DNA of 64,000 nucleotides from Acidobacteriaceae bacterium (GTDB taxonomy: Bacteria; Acidobacteriota; Terriglobia; Terriglobales; Acidobacteriaceae): NCBI GenBank assembly GCA_030038195.1, contig JASHPJ010000118.1, forward strand, positions 1 to 64,000, written 5' to 3'. Position numbers and translations under genes: made by a program. Under the pieces are notes generated by a model. That model ran no database searches, was not told where the DNA came from, and saw nothing but the letters and a program-made list of their open reading frames with translations. Shown piece by piece: positions 32,216 to 40,893 of this stretch (its first letter is position 1; the number at the start of each line of letters is the position of its first letter).

Positions 32216-32815
32216 TCAAATCTCCGGCACCAGTTGCGCCTTTTCGATATTTCCCAAGGCGATCTCCACCTGGCTTACGCCGGTCTTCCGGCTCTTGCTG
32301 TTCTGCCGCACCGCGGCAAGGTCGATTGCGATGGTGTCTCCGTCAGCCGCCGTCAGCCGCCCCTGCCAGTGCCGGTTGTTGCGGATCGGCTCAAAGGTCT
32401 GTACCTTGACCAGGCATCCTTTGAACCGCTCGAAATCCTCCCGCCGGCTCAGCTTGCGGTCCAGCCCCGGAGAACTGGCCTCCAGCGTGTACCCCTCGCC
32501 GGGAACCAGGTCCTCCACGTCCAGCAGCACCCCAAAATCGCGGCTGAAAGCTGTACAATCCTCGTGGGTCACGCCCGACAACTGCTCCACGCTCAACCCG
32601 CCCTCGACCAGCCGTTCCGGCAGCCTCTCGAGACCCTTGGCTCTGCTGGCCAGTTCCTCCTTCAGCCGGGCGCGACCCTCGGCATTTTTCTCGAGGAAAA
32701 CCCGCAGCGTCCTGTCCCTGGCCGGGCCGGTGAACTCCACGTCCACCACATCCAGCCCATGCGAAGCGGCCACCCGCTCCGCCGCCGATCGGATTACGTC
32801 CAGCCTCACTGCCAT
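32216..32815 (-). CDS. rimP: Ribosome maturation factor RimP
   Basis: A 199-residue 30S assembly factor. GLDVVDVEFTGPARDRTLRV, then GYTLEASSPGLDRKLSRREDFERF is the family core. It is somewhat longer than E. coli RimP because of an insertion (about residues 45-75). It opens the rimP-nusA-infB operon. Confidence 0.95.
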   Translation of the reverse strand: MAVRLDVIRSAAERVAASHGLDVVDVEFTGPARDRTLRVFLEKNAEGRARLKEELASRAKGLERLPERLVEGGLSVEQLSGVTHEDCTAFSRDFGVLLDVEDLVPGEGYTLEASSPGLDRKLSRREDFERFKGCLVKVQTFEPIRNNRHWQGRLTAADGDTIAIDLAAVRQNSKSRKTGVSQVEIALGNIEKAQLVPEI

Positions 32816-32894
32816 CCATTCCTGCGCGGCGTCCCCGCAACTCGTTTCAGGACCCGTTTCAGGCTCGATTGCCAGCCTTTACCGGGCCCAAAAA

Positions 32895-32930
32895 ATTGCC
32901 GCAAATAAAAAGTGGGCTATGAGCCCACTC
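32895..32930 (-). terminator. Terminator-like hairpin in the rimP leader
   Basis: AGTGGGCT (32911-32918), loop ATG, AGCCCACT (32922-32929) is a perfect 8-bp stem. On the minus strand it is followed by TTTTTATTT, so it looks like an intrinsic terminator about 95 bases before rimP. No minus-strand gene lies upstream that it could end, so it may be an attenuator. Confidence 0.65.
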
Positions 32931-33111
32931 ATCTCTCCGCCAGCCGGTGCGCACGCGGTGAAAGTCCGGCGGACAAACTCGTCTGCATCTTTAGAATACT
33001 GCGAAATGCAAGGAAATTCAACCGGCTGGCAGTGTGCTGCCAACAAAAGCAAGAAGATTCTCAAGCAGCAGAGCTTGCACGAATCCACGCCGCCGGTCTA
33101 ACAGAGTAGAT

Positions 33112-34086
33112 ATGCCTCTGAGCGCGGATCGGCCGGTTTACGTTTCGCCCACCGACATGGAATCCCTCCTCGCCTCCATCGCCGCAACCGTCTCCGATCC
33201 CAACGCCGGCCTCTTCGGTCCCGGCTCCATCACTTGGCGCGTCAACCGCGAGTCCGCCGTTTTTCTGGGCGCGGGCCGCGCAGCTCTGCTTCAACTCGCG
33301 CATCCCTGGGTGATGGCCGCGCTCGCTGACCACTCCAGCGTCCTCCACCAGCCCATTGCCCGCTTTCATAACACCTTCCGCATCGTCTTTACCATGGTCT
33401 TCGGATCGCTCGGCCAGGCCACGGCCGCCGCCCGTTTTTTGCACGAGCTGCACACGCGCATCCGCGGCGATCTCAGGGAACCTGCCGGCCGCTGGCCGCG
33501 CGGTACGCGTTACCAAGCCAACGAGATCGGCGCGCTGCGCTGGGTCTACGCCACGCTGGTCGAGAGCGCCGTCATGGGCTACGAGTGCGCCGTCGGCCCG
33601 CTCACCGGCACCGAGTGCGAGCAGTACTACGCAGAAAGCCGCGCCTTCGCCGCGCTCTTCGGCATTCCTGCTTCAGCGCTGCCCGCAGACTGGGCTGCCT
33701 TCGCCGAATACAACCGCCAGATGCACGCCTCCAACGAACTGGCCGTGACCGGCGCCGCGCGCGACTACGCAGCCAGACTCATGGCCGGCGCAGGCTCCTG
33801 GCTGCGCCCGCCCGCATGGTTTCGCGCGCTCACCGCTGCCTGGCTGCCCGCACCGCTCCGCACCGGATTTTTCCCGGAGTTCGGCATGGCAGACCAGCAT
33901 GCAGCCGAGGTTGCCACACGCCGTCTGCCGCATATCTATCGTCACATTCCAGCGTCGTTCCGTTCCGTTGGCCCCTGGCAGGAAGCCTGCGCCCGGCTCA
34001 TCCACCGCCAGCCAGGCGCGCTGACGCGCATCAACAACCGCTTCTGGATCGGCGAGCCATTTCTGCCCTTCGCAGAGGACAAGTAG
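33112..34086 (+). CDS. DUF2236 (MpaB-like) protein
   Basis: A 324-residue protein from the ATG at 33112 (MPLSADRPVYVSPTDMESLL). It matches the DUF2236 pattern: GPGSITWRVNRESAVFLGAG, LLQLAHPWVMAALADHS, and conserved His residues typical of this haem-binding oxygenase-like fold (latex-clearing protein and mycophenolate MpaB families). The substrate is unknown. It is divergent from rimP and followed 80 bases later by the peptidase gene. Confidence 0.85.
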   Translation: MPLSADRPVYVSPTDMESLLASIAATVSDPNAGLFGPGSITWRVNRESAVFLGAGRAALLQLAHPWVMAALADHSSVLHQPIARFHNTFRIVFTMVFGSLGQATAAARFLHELHTRIRGDLREPAGRWPRGTRYQANEIGALRWVYATLVESAVMGYECAVGPLTGTECEQYYAESRAFAALFGIPASALPADWAAFAEYNRQMHASNELAVTGAARDYAARLMAGAGSWLRPPAWFRALTAAWLPAPLRTGFFPEFGMADQHAAEVATRRLPHIYRHIPASFRSVGPWQEACARLIHRQPGALTRINNRFWIGEPFLPFAEDK

Positions 34087-34166
34087 AAATGCGTCCAGCC
34101 GGGGAAAAGCAATTCAATTTTGCTCACCACTTTGCTTACTGCGCCCCGAAGAACGACAATGGCGGA

Positions 34167-35513
34167 ATGAAATTTTTCCTCTCGTTGTCGGTTGCCATGC
34201 TTACTGCGCTCGCGCCGATGCCCTCACTCCACGCGCTCGAAAAGCAGTCCGCCGACGTCTACCATACCCGCCGCGCCGCGCTGGGCCAGCGGCTGCGCGG
34301 AGGCGTCGCCGTGCTCTTTGCGGCGGAGGAGCCGCTGCTCGACTTCATGCCCTATCGCCAGGACTCCGACTTCTACTACCTCACCGGCTGGACCGAGCCC
34401 GGCGCAGCGCTGATGATCGTGGGCGACGCGCCTGAGGCCGCATCACCGCGCGCCTATCGCGAAGTCCTCTTTCTGCCCACGCGCAACCTGCGCATGGAAA
34501 AGTACACCGGCGTCAAGCTCGACGCGGCCACGCCCAACGCCGCAGAGATCGCGGGCGTAGACGCCGTTGAGCCCATGACCGAGCTGCCTGCCGAGTTGAA
34601 CAAGCTTATCGGCGCCGACCGGCGGCTGCTCGACAATCTCTGGGTGCAGCCGCTCGCGCCGCAGTCCAGGCCACTGCTCGCATTCACCGCAACCATGCTC
34701 GGCACGGACGCCATCCCGCAGGGCCGCGACGTGACCGACCTCACCGCCCAGCTTCGCGTCGAAAAAGACCCCGGCGAGATCGATCTGCTCAAGAAAGCCT
34801 CCGCCGCATCCATCGCCGCGCAGTTGGCCATGATGCACGCCGTCAAGCCGGGCATGACCGAGCGCGCCATCGCCGGCCTCATGACCGCCGCGTGGATGGA
34901 GCACGGCTGCGAGCGGCCCAGCTATGCGCCCATCGTTGGCTCCGGCATCAACTCCACCGTGCTGCATTATTCGGCCAACGACCGCACCCTGCAGGACGGC
35001 GACCTGCTGCTCGTCGACGCCGCCTGCGAGTACTCGATGTACGCCTCTGACATCACCCGCACCGTGCCCGTCAACGGCCGCTTCACCCCGCGCCAGCGCG
35101 AGATCTACAACATCGTCCTCGGCGCACAGCAGGCGGCCATCGACGCCTTCGTCGCCGGCAAATCCACCATCAACGACCGCGACCGCCAGGATCCCAACTC
35201 GCTCGACACCGCCGCCTACAACTACATCAACACCCACGGCAAAGACCTGCACGGCCAGCCGCTCGGCAAATACTGGCTGCACGGCCTCGGCCACATGATT
35301 GGCATCGACGTGCACGATCCCGCCGAGTATCCGGCCGTGCTCAAGCCCGGCATGGTCTTCACCATCGAGCCCGGCATCTATATTCCTGAAGAAAAGATCG
35401 GCGTGCGCATCGAGTGCGATTTTCTGGTCGGCCAGGACGGCAAGCTCATCGACCTCGACGCGGCCCTGCCGCACACGGCCGACGAAGTGGAAGCGGCCAT
35501 GCGCGCAAGATGA
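34167..35513 (+). CDS. Exported Xaa-Pro aminopeptidase (M24B)
   Basis: Removes N-terminal residues before proline. From the ATG at 34167 it is 448 residues with a signal peptide (MKFFLSLSVAMLTALAPMPS, then LHALE). An aminopeptidase P N-terminal domain (YRQDSDFYYLTGWTEPGAA) is followed by the M24 domain with metal ligands in LLVDAACEYSMYASDITRT, LHGLGHMIGIDVHD, FTIEPGIYI and GVRIECDFLV. An in-frame ATG at 34089 would add 26 unlikely residues ahead of the signal. The stop overlaps the next start (ATGA). Confidence 0.92.
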   Translation: MKFFLSLSVAMLTALAPMPSLHALEKQSADVYHTRRAALGQRLRGGVAVLFAAEEPLLDFMPYRQDSDFYYLTGWTEPGAALMIVGDAPEAASPRAYREVLFLPTRNLRMEKYTGVKLDAATPNAAEIAGVDAVEPMTELPAELNKLIGADRRLLDNLWVQPLAPQSRPLLAFTATMLGTDAIPQGRDVTDLTAQLRVEKDPGEIDLLKKASAASIAAQLAMMHAVKPGMTERAIAGLMTAAWMEHGCERPSYAPIVGSGINSTVLHYSANDRTLQDGDLLLVDAACEYSMYASDITRTVPVNGRFTPRQREIYNIVLGAQQAAIDAFVAGKSTINDRDRQDPNSLDTAAYNYINTHGKDLHGQPLGKYWLHGLGHMIGIDVHDPAEYPAVLKPGMVFTIEPGIYIPEEKIGVRIECDFLVGQDGKLIDLDAALPHTADEVEAAMRAR

Positions 35514-35929
35514 GCGACAATCAAATCGAAGCGACAATCAATCGGATGGTTGAGGTTGATACGATGGACCCCCGCGATCAAATCGGTCCCGGCCAGCTTG
35601 ACGCCCTCAGCCGCGCCTTCAGCGAGCAGTTGCTCGCGTGTCTCGACGAGTGCGCCCGCGGCCGGAATGGCCTGTTCTCCGAATCCATCGATCAGGAAGA
35701 AGGGCAGTCCTGGCCCGCGGCTGCGCGGCTGCGCCAGCTCGCCATTGCGCTGCAGGCTGTCTTCGCGCAGCAGGACGAGCGCAACGCGCTCTGCGACGAG
35801 TTCCTCGATCTCTGCTCGATGCACGGCGAGTGCCACCCCGGCGAGCGCCGCCTTGCGCGCGCATTCCTTGAGCGCATCGAGCGCGGCGAAGTCGGCTCGC
35901 AATCCGAGGACGAACGAAAGCCATGGTGA
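35510..35929 (+). CDS. Small conserved protein of unknown function
   Basis: A 139-residue acidic, soluble, probably helical protein (MSDNQIEATINRMVEVDTMD). I do not recognise it. The start overlaps the peptidase stop (ATGA) and its end overlaps the next gene by seven bases, so the three are one translational unit. It has no signal peptide or membrane segment; two cysteines lie at DLCSMHGEC. Confidence 0.75.
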   Translation: MSDNQIEATINRMVEVDTMDPRDQIGPGQLDALSRAFSEQLLACLDECARGRNGLFSESIDQEEGQSWPAAARLRQLAIALQAVFAQQDERNALCDEFLDLCSMHGECHPGERRLARAFLERIERGEVGSQSEDERKPW

Positions 35930-36312
35930 CCCTGCGCGCCTTTCTGGCGCTGCTTACCGGATTCGTCACCATGATCGTGCTGGTGGCCGCCGCAACCGCT
36001 GTGCTCAGGCGCTTCACGCCCGGTTGGGCGGGCGAGCCGGGCAGGCCGGGCCCAGGCTATGTGGTTGTGAATCTTGGCTGCTCGTTTCTGGCGGCGGCTG
36101 CGGGCGGATACGTCACGGCAATCGTGGCTGACGGCAATCCGCTCTATCACGTGCTGGTGCTGGGAATCATCGTGCTGGTGCTTGCCGCGCTCAGCGCGCT
36201 GCAGTCGCGCGGCAGGCAGCCTATCTGGTATCAGCTTGCTCTGGTGGCCGCCGCTCCGCTCGGCGTCCTGGCGGGGGGACTCGTAAGGCTTCAAATACTG
36301 GGTATCTTATAA
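35923..36312 (+). CDS. Small membrane protein of unknown function
   Basis: A 129-residue protein with four hydrophobic stretches (about residues 5-27, 46-66, 74-91, 103-122) joined by short polar loops. No family recognised. It overlaps the preceding gene by seven bases and is probably expressed with it. Confidence 0.75.
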   Translation: MVTLRAFLALLTGFVTMIVLVAAATAVLRRFTPGWAGEPGRPGPGYVVVNLGCSFLAAAAGGYVTAIVADGNPLYHVLVLGIIVLVLAALSALQSRGRQPIWYQLALVAAAPLGVLAGGLVRLQILGIL

Positions 36313-36330
36313 ATCCGCAAAAATGCTACG

Positions 36331-36366
36331 CCCCTCTCTGCGCGTTGTGCTGCGCACAGAGAGGGG
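36331..36366. terminator. Terminator-like hairpin between convergent genes
   Basis: CCCCTCTCTG (36331-36340) pairs perfectly with CAGAGAGGGG (36357-36366). No T-run follows on either strand, so it may be a stem that blocks convergent transcription rather than a classic terminator. Confidence 0.55.
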
Positions 36367-36385
36367 TCGCATGTGAGGAATTCAA

Positions 36386-37258
36386 TTAAAAGCGGACACC
36401 TACTGTTACCGGAATTATCTTCGTATCAGCCTGAACGGTAGTGATAAGGCCCGAGCCGTTGGGACTGAGGCCGGTGACTGCCGGGCTCAGTACATCCAGA
36501 AAGCGAGCTTCGACAAACAGCTTCGTTTTGCTGTCACCATACATGCCGCCCAGGCGGTGCTGATAACCTGCGCCAATATTCCATCCACCCTGATTGGAAG
36601 AGAAGTGGGCGACGACTACGTTCTGTTCGTAGACTTCACAGAAGTAATAGCAAACCTCCTCTTCTTCAGGATCGGTAAAGCTGGTCACCTTGCGATAGAA
36701 GCCACCGCCACCGGTGATGTAAATGTCGTTCGTGGCCTTGGGGAACAGGTCGATCACTGGATCCAGCGTGAACGACCAGATGTGGGCATGGCCACCCTGC
36801 GCATCTGCTTCGGCAATCAACCCGCCCGGCAGCTTGTCGTCGATGAACTGGTACTCGGCCAGCACTGCTAGGTGTTTGTTGAGATTCACGCCGCCGCCCA
36901 CGGTGAAGTTGCCACCGAAGGTAATCGAGTTGCTCTGCGGCGCGCTGAAGCCGCCGCCGGCCTCAAAGGCAAAGTTGCTCTTGGCCTTGCTCCACAGGCC
37001 TCCGCCGCCGTACTGCTGACCGGCGGCTGCGCTGCCGCCTCCTCCTGCCGCCGGTTCGGCTGGCTCGGCAAACGGATTGGCCGGGGCCATGCTGTCGGCA
37101 ACCTGCAGCGAGCTCGACTCGCCGGGTGACAGGGCCGGTGCGCCAGACTGGTTGAGAGCCACATTGGACTGCGCACTCGCCAGAGAAGCGGCGAGAAAAG
37201 CCGCAGCCCCAAGGACACTGACACGCCGCAGCGGCGATATCCAGCAGGGGAATGACAT
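36386..37258 (-). CDS. Outer-membrane beta-barrel protein
   Basis: A 290-residue protein with a signal peptide (VSVLGAAAFLAASLASAQS). A proline/glycine-rich stretch (residues 55-85) leads into alternating beta strands (FAFEAGGGFSAPQ, FTVGGGVNLNKHLAVLAEYQ, LFVEARFLDV) and the terminal aromatic VTVGVRF, the hallmark for outer-membrane insertion. A Cys pair in EEVCYYFCEVY could form a disulphide. Function unknown. Monocistronic, convergent with the preceding gene cluster. Confidence 0.8.
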   Translation of the reverse strand: MSFPCWISPLRRVSVLGAAAFLAASLASAQSNVALNQSGAPALSPGESSSLQVADSMAPANPFAEPAEPAAGGGGSAAAGQQYGGGGLWSKAKSNFAFEAGGGFSAPQSNSITFGGNFTVGGGVNLNKHLAVLAEYQFIDDKLPGGLIAEADAQGGHAHIWSFTLDPVIDLFPKATNDIYITGGGGFYRKVTSFTDPEEEEVCYYFCEVYEQNVVVAHFSSNQGGWNIGAGYQHRLGGMYGDSKTKLFVEARFLDVLSPAVTGLSPNGSGLITTVQADTKIIPVTVGVRF

Positions 37259-37403
37259 GTCTGAACCTCAAGTATCGAATTGTCTTAAGTGCATCCGGGA
37301 ATTACCCTCCCGGTACTTGAGTTAGACACGAAATCTGGCAATAGGTTGCAAGGGGGAGCTATTTTCGCAGAGAGGATTGGCTTGATCGTTGCGCGGAATA
37401 AAG

Positions 37404-37455
37404 CATGCAAAATGCCAGGGCCGGACACGCTGGTTCGGCCCTGGAGGATTTGCAA
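37404..37455 (-). terminator. Terminator after the Rne/Rng gene
   Basis: CCAGGGCCG (37415-37423) and CGGCCCTGG (37436-37444) form a perfect 9-bp stem, extended outward by TGCAAA / TTTGCA. On the minus strand it follows the stop by 25 bases; the T-tract is weak (ATTTTGC). Confidence 0.7.
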
Positions 37456-37469
37456 GCTGTGAGACCCCT

Positions 37470-40457
37470 TCAGCCCTGAATATCGAACTGCTCCGGGTGC
37501 AGCGTGGGATCGCTCTTGAGCAGAACGTTCTTGCCGATCAGCTCTTCAAATTCGTTCAGCCAGCGCGCATTGTTGGCCTTGAGAATCTTCACTGTCTCCG
37601 GGTGCACGCGGATCATCACGTCCGCGCCCTCGAAGTGCCGGCGCATCTTGCGCAGCTCGATGTAAATCTCGTTGCACACCGTGGTCGGGCTCTTCACCAT
37701 GCCGGTCGCTTGGCAGGTGGGGCAGGGGACACTCAGCGTGCGCTCCAGGGACTGCTTCACGCGCTTGCGCGTAATCGCCACCAGGCCAAAGTCGTTAAAC
37801 TGCAGAACCTTGGTCGGTGCGCGGTCGCTCTTCAGCGCCTCTTCGAGCGCGGCCATCACCTTGAAGCGGTTCTTGCGCTCGTCCATGTCGATGAAGTCGA
37901 TGACGATGATGCCGCCCAGGTCGCGCAGGCGAATCTGGCGCACAATCTCCGGCACCGCGTCGAGATTGGTCTTCAGGATCGTGTCTTCGAGCCGCGCCGA
38001 CTTGCCCACGTACTTGCCGGTGTTGATGTCGATGGCCACCAGCGCCTCGGTCTGGTTGATCACGATCGATCCACCGCTCTTGAGCCACACCTTCGAGCGC
38101 AGAGCCTTGGAAATCTCGTCCTGGATACCGAAGTGCTCGAACAGCGGCGTCTCCTTGGTGTACAGCTTGACGCGCCGCACCAGCGAGGGCGAGAAGCGGT
38201 TGAGGAAGCGCACGATGCGCTCGTAGTCGGCCTCAGAGTCGACCCAGATGTTGGAGAAGTTGGCGCTCACCTGGTCGCGCAGGATGCGCTCGATGAGCGA
38301 GAGATCGTGATAGATCAGCGCCGGCGACTTGGACGACTCCGAGCGCTGCTTGATGTCGTTCCACAGGTTCATCAGGAAGCGCAGGTCGGCGCGCAGCTCG
38401 TCTTCCGATGCCCCCTCAGCCGCCGTGCGCACAATGAATCCGCCCGAGGACTCGCCGCGCTCGTTGGTCAGAATCCGCTTCAGCCGGTGGCGCTCCTCGT
38501 CCGATGCAATCTTGCGGCTCACGCCCACGTGCGTCACCGTGGGCATGAAGACCAGGAACCGGCCCGGCAGCGCGATGTGGCTGGTGATGCGCGCACCCTT
38601 CTTGGCGATGGGCTCCTTGGCAATCTGCACCAGGATCTCCTGGCCCGGCTTCAGCAGATCGCTGATCACCGGCAGGTCGGTGGCTTGCATGGAGCGGCGC
38701 GAAGGTCCGCGGCGGTCGCCACGCCGGTCGCCGCGGACGTGGCGGCCGCGTCCATTGCGGTCGCGGCGCGGTTGGCCGGGCGCCGCAGCCTGCGCCTCGG
38801 CCGGCTCCTCTTCGCCGGCTTCCTCAATGTCGAATCCCTCTTCCTCGTCGCCGTTGCCGCCCTCGAAGTCCAACTGGATCTTGTGATCGAGGTGCGCTTC
38901 CTGCAACATCTCGCCCAGTTCGCCGGAGCGAATCTGCGCGCGCAGCGTCTCTTCCTCGTAGTCGTCCAGGTCGTGCTCCTCCGCGCCACGCCGATGCGGA
39001 ACGGCCTCGAACTCATCGCCCTCGATGACTTCTTCCTCGATCAATCCTTTGCCGGGAGCGTAACTGGAAACCGCAGTTGCGCTTGCCGGTGGAGTCTGCG
39101 GAGCTTCCGCAGCCGGCGCGTGTTCTTCCCCGGCCTTCTTCTTGCCGCCGAATCCGAACAGCCGGAATCCGGAAGGTGGGGCAGGATCGATGCGGTGCGA
39201 AGCCGAAGCATCGGTCTCCGGCTCGTCTTCAGCCGGCGCCGATAGCTCGTATCCCGCAGCGCCATGGCCCGACAGCAGTTCCTCTTCAAAAACCTCTTCG
39301 TCGGCAAACGGCTCCTCTTCCGGGCGCGGCGCCAGGATCGCCGCAGCTGCCGTGTTTTCCTCCACCGGCGCCGGTGCGCCCGGCGCAGTTTCAATCTCAT
39401 GCAAAGCCGGCGGCGCCGACTCCTCGGCCGGAATGGCGAGCTCTTCCTCGAGAAGCCCGTCCTCAAGCCCCTCATCGAGGAGCCCGCTCTGCGCGCCGCT
39501 AGCTTCTCCCGGACCCGCGTGCGACTCCCATAGCACGTCAGAGCCGCCGTTGCCGGCAGTCTCGGCCGCCCCAGTCTGGCGGTCGCGATGGCGCGCCAGG
39601 GACTCACCGGGCAGGAGCCCGCTGCCGTCCCACTCAATGGGAGCCTCAATCAGCGTGGACGGCTTCGAAGTATAAGCCGGGCGCGGCGGAGCTGCCGTTT
39701 CACTTGCTGTTTTCCGGGCTTCGTCCGCTGCCGTGCCACCATATTTCGAGAGCGATTCGCCGGGAAGCAGGAACGCTCCAGGAGCCGCGGCTGCGCGATG
39801 CGCAGAGGCCGGCGTATACGGCTCCGCAGCCTGCATCTCCTCGGCGAGCTCGGCCTCCGCCTTGGCTTCTGCCACCGGCTCGTCTGCCGGAGCCCCGGCC
39901 GCTTCCATCGTGGGGTGCGCGTCGCGTCCGCGGCCCCGGCGATGCCGCCGTCCGCGCCAGCGTTTTGCTCCCGCGGCGCCAGCCGTCTCCTGGTCAGCCT
40001 CTGCAGGCTCGGCAGCAGGGGCCGGTTCGGCGGCTGCGGCGCTTTCCGATTCCGGCATGGCTTCGTCGCTGGAGCGGCGCTCGCGCTGGCGATCCTGACG
40101 GTCTGGGCGGCTGGGTCGTCCGCCGCGCGTGGTCGGCTCGGCATCGCCGTTGTGACGCACCTCGCGCGGAGCCAGGTTCGCCCCGGTCGCAGCAGCCCGC
40201 TCGATTTCGTCCGTGTCTTCTTGGTCTTCGAGCTCGACAAAGTCGGTTACGTAAAGAAATGCGTCGCGCTCCAGTCCAAGGTCCACAAAAGCCGACTGCA
40301 TGCCCGGCAGCACGCGTGTAACCCGGCCGTTATAGATGGAGCCCGCAAGGGTGTACTCGTTTTCGCGTTCGTAGTAGATTTCCGCGAGCTGATCGTCTTC
40401 AAGAATCGCAAGCCGCGTCTCATGCGGCGTGCTGGAAATGCAAATTTCCTTTGCCAT
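37470..40457 (-). CDS. rng: Ribonuclease E/G with S1 domain split by a long insertion
   Basis: A 995-residue endoribonuclease of mRNA decay and rRNA maturation. The S1 domain starts normally (YNGRVTRVLPGMQSAFVDLG, residues 42-61) but breaks at about residue 77 and resumes near 598 (LKPGQEILVQIAKEPIAKKG). The roughly 520-residue insertion is low-complexity, rich in Glu, Ala, Pro and Arg. The catalytic half has GGIIVIDFIDMDERKNR, FNDFGLVAITRKR and the zinc-link CPTCQATG. It ends shortly after the catalytic core without the C-terminal scaffold of E. coli RNase E. It follows rodA but is separated from it by a terminator-like hairpin. Confidence 0.93.
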   Translation of the reverse strand: MAKEICISSTPHETRLAILEDDQLAEIYYERENEYTLAGSIYNGRVTRVLPGMQSAFVDLGLERDAFLYVTDFVELEDQEDTDEIERAAATGANLAPREVRHNGDAEPTTRGGRPSRPDRQDRQRERRSSDEAMPESESAAAAEPAPAAEPAEADQETAGAAGAKRWRGRRHRRGRGRDAHPTMEAAGAPADEPVAEAKAEAELAEEMQAAEPYTPASAHRAAAAPGAFLLPGESLSKYGGTAADEARKTASETAAPPRPAYTSKPSTLIEAPIEWDGSGLLPGESLARHRDRQTGAAETAGNGGSDVLWESHAGPGEASGAQSGLLDEGLEDGLLEEELAIPAEESAPPALHEIETAPGAPAPVEENTAAAAILAPRPEEEPFADEEVFEEELLSGHGAAGYELSAPAEDEPETDASASHRIDPAPPSGFRLFGFGGKKKAGEEHAPAAEAPQTPPASATAVSSYAPGKGLIEEEVIEGDEFEAVPHRRGAEEHDLDDYEEETLRAQIRSGELGEMLQEAHLDHKIQLDFEGGNGDEEEGFDIEEAGEEEPAEAQAAAPGQPRRDRNGRGRHVRGDRRGDRRGPSRRSMQATDLPVISDLLKPGQEILVQIAKEPIAKKGARITSHIALPGRFLVFMPTVTHVGVSRKIASDEERHRLKRILTNERGESSGGFIVRTAAEGASEDELRADLRFLMNLWNDIKQRSESSKSPALIYHDLSLIERILRDQVSANFSNIWVDSEADYERIVRFLNRFSPSLVRRVKLYTKETPLFEHFGIQDEISKALRSKVWLKSGGSIVINQTEALVAIDINTGKYVGKSARLEDTILKTNLDAVPEIVRQIRLRDLGGIIVIDFIDMDERKNRFKVMAALEEALKSDRAPTKVLQFNDFGLVAITRKRVKQSLERTLSVPCPTCQATGMVKSPTTVCNEIYIELRKMRRHFEGADVMIRVHPETVKILKANNARWLNEFEELIGKNVLLKSDPTLHPEQFDIQG

Positions 40458-40893
40458 CGTACCTTTCCGTCCGGCAGCTCATGGCTGCCGGTGCCTGCGG
40501 CAAAGCTGGGTGGAGACGCGAAAGACCGGAAGGTGAGGCGATGGGCGGATAGGACGACCCGACTGCCCTGCTGCTGCGACTTCCGAGCGGTGGGCTGGCC
40601 CACGGCGAAAAACTGGAAGCGCGAGACGAACAAGCCTGGGGGTACTGCGATCCGTATGCAGAGAGTTGTGGCCAACCTGCCTGGGGTGGCGAGGCCGTTC
40701 GGTCCCCGGCGGCGCGTCGCGGCTGCTCGAAAGACCGGTTTTCCCGTCTCTGCGTGCTCATGTGCTCAATCCTGCCGGGCGCGATCCACCTGAACCTGGC
40801 CGGCGTAAATTCTGAAAATGTTCTTTTGCGGCCCCGGAACCCTCCGGGCGGCGCAAAAGGGGAACTTGCCTTGCAACCGCGTCCCAAGACGCT
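40458..40893. other. 436-base spacer between rodA and rng
   Basis: No open frame here looks like a gene. The rodA-proximal end holds the hairpin at 40823-40859. The rest is GC-rich and probably contains the rng promoter and leader; GGAAAGG lies just before the rng ATG. No heptad repeat is present. Confidence 0.6.
40823..40859 (-). terminator. Terminator-like hairpin after rodA
   Basis: CTTTTGC (40823-40829) pairs with GCAAAAG (40853-40859), with an inner CCCGGA / TCCGGG stem. It follows the rodA stop by 34 bases on the minus strand, so rng may be transcribed separately. Confidence 0.65.
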
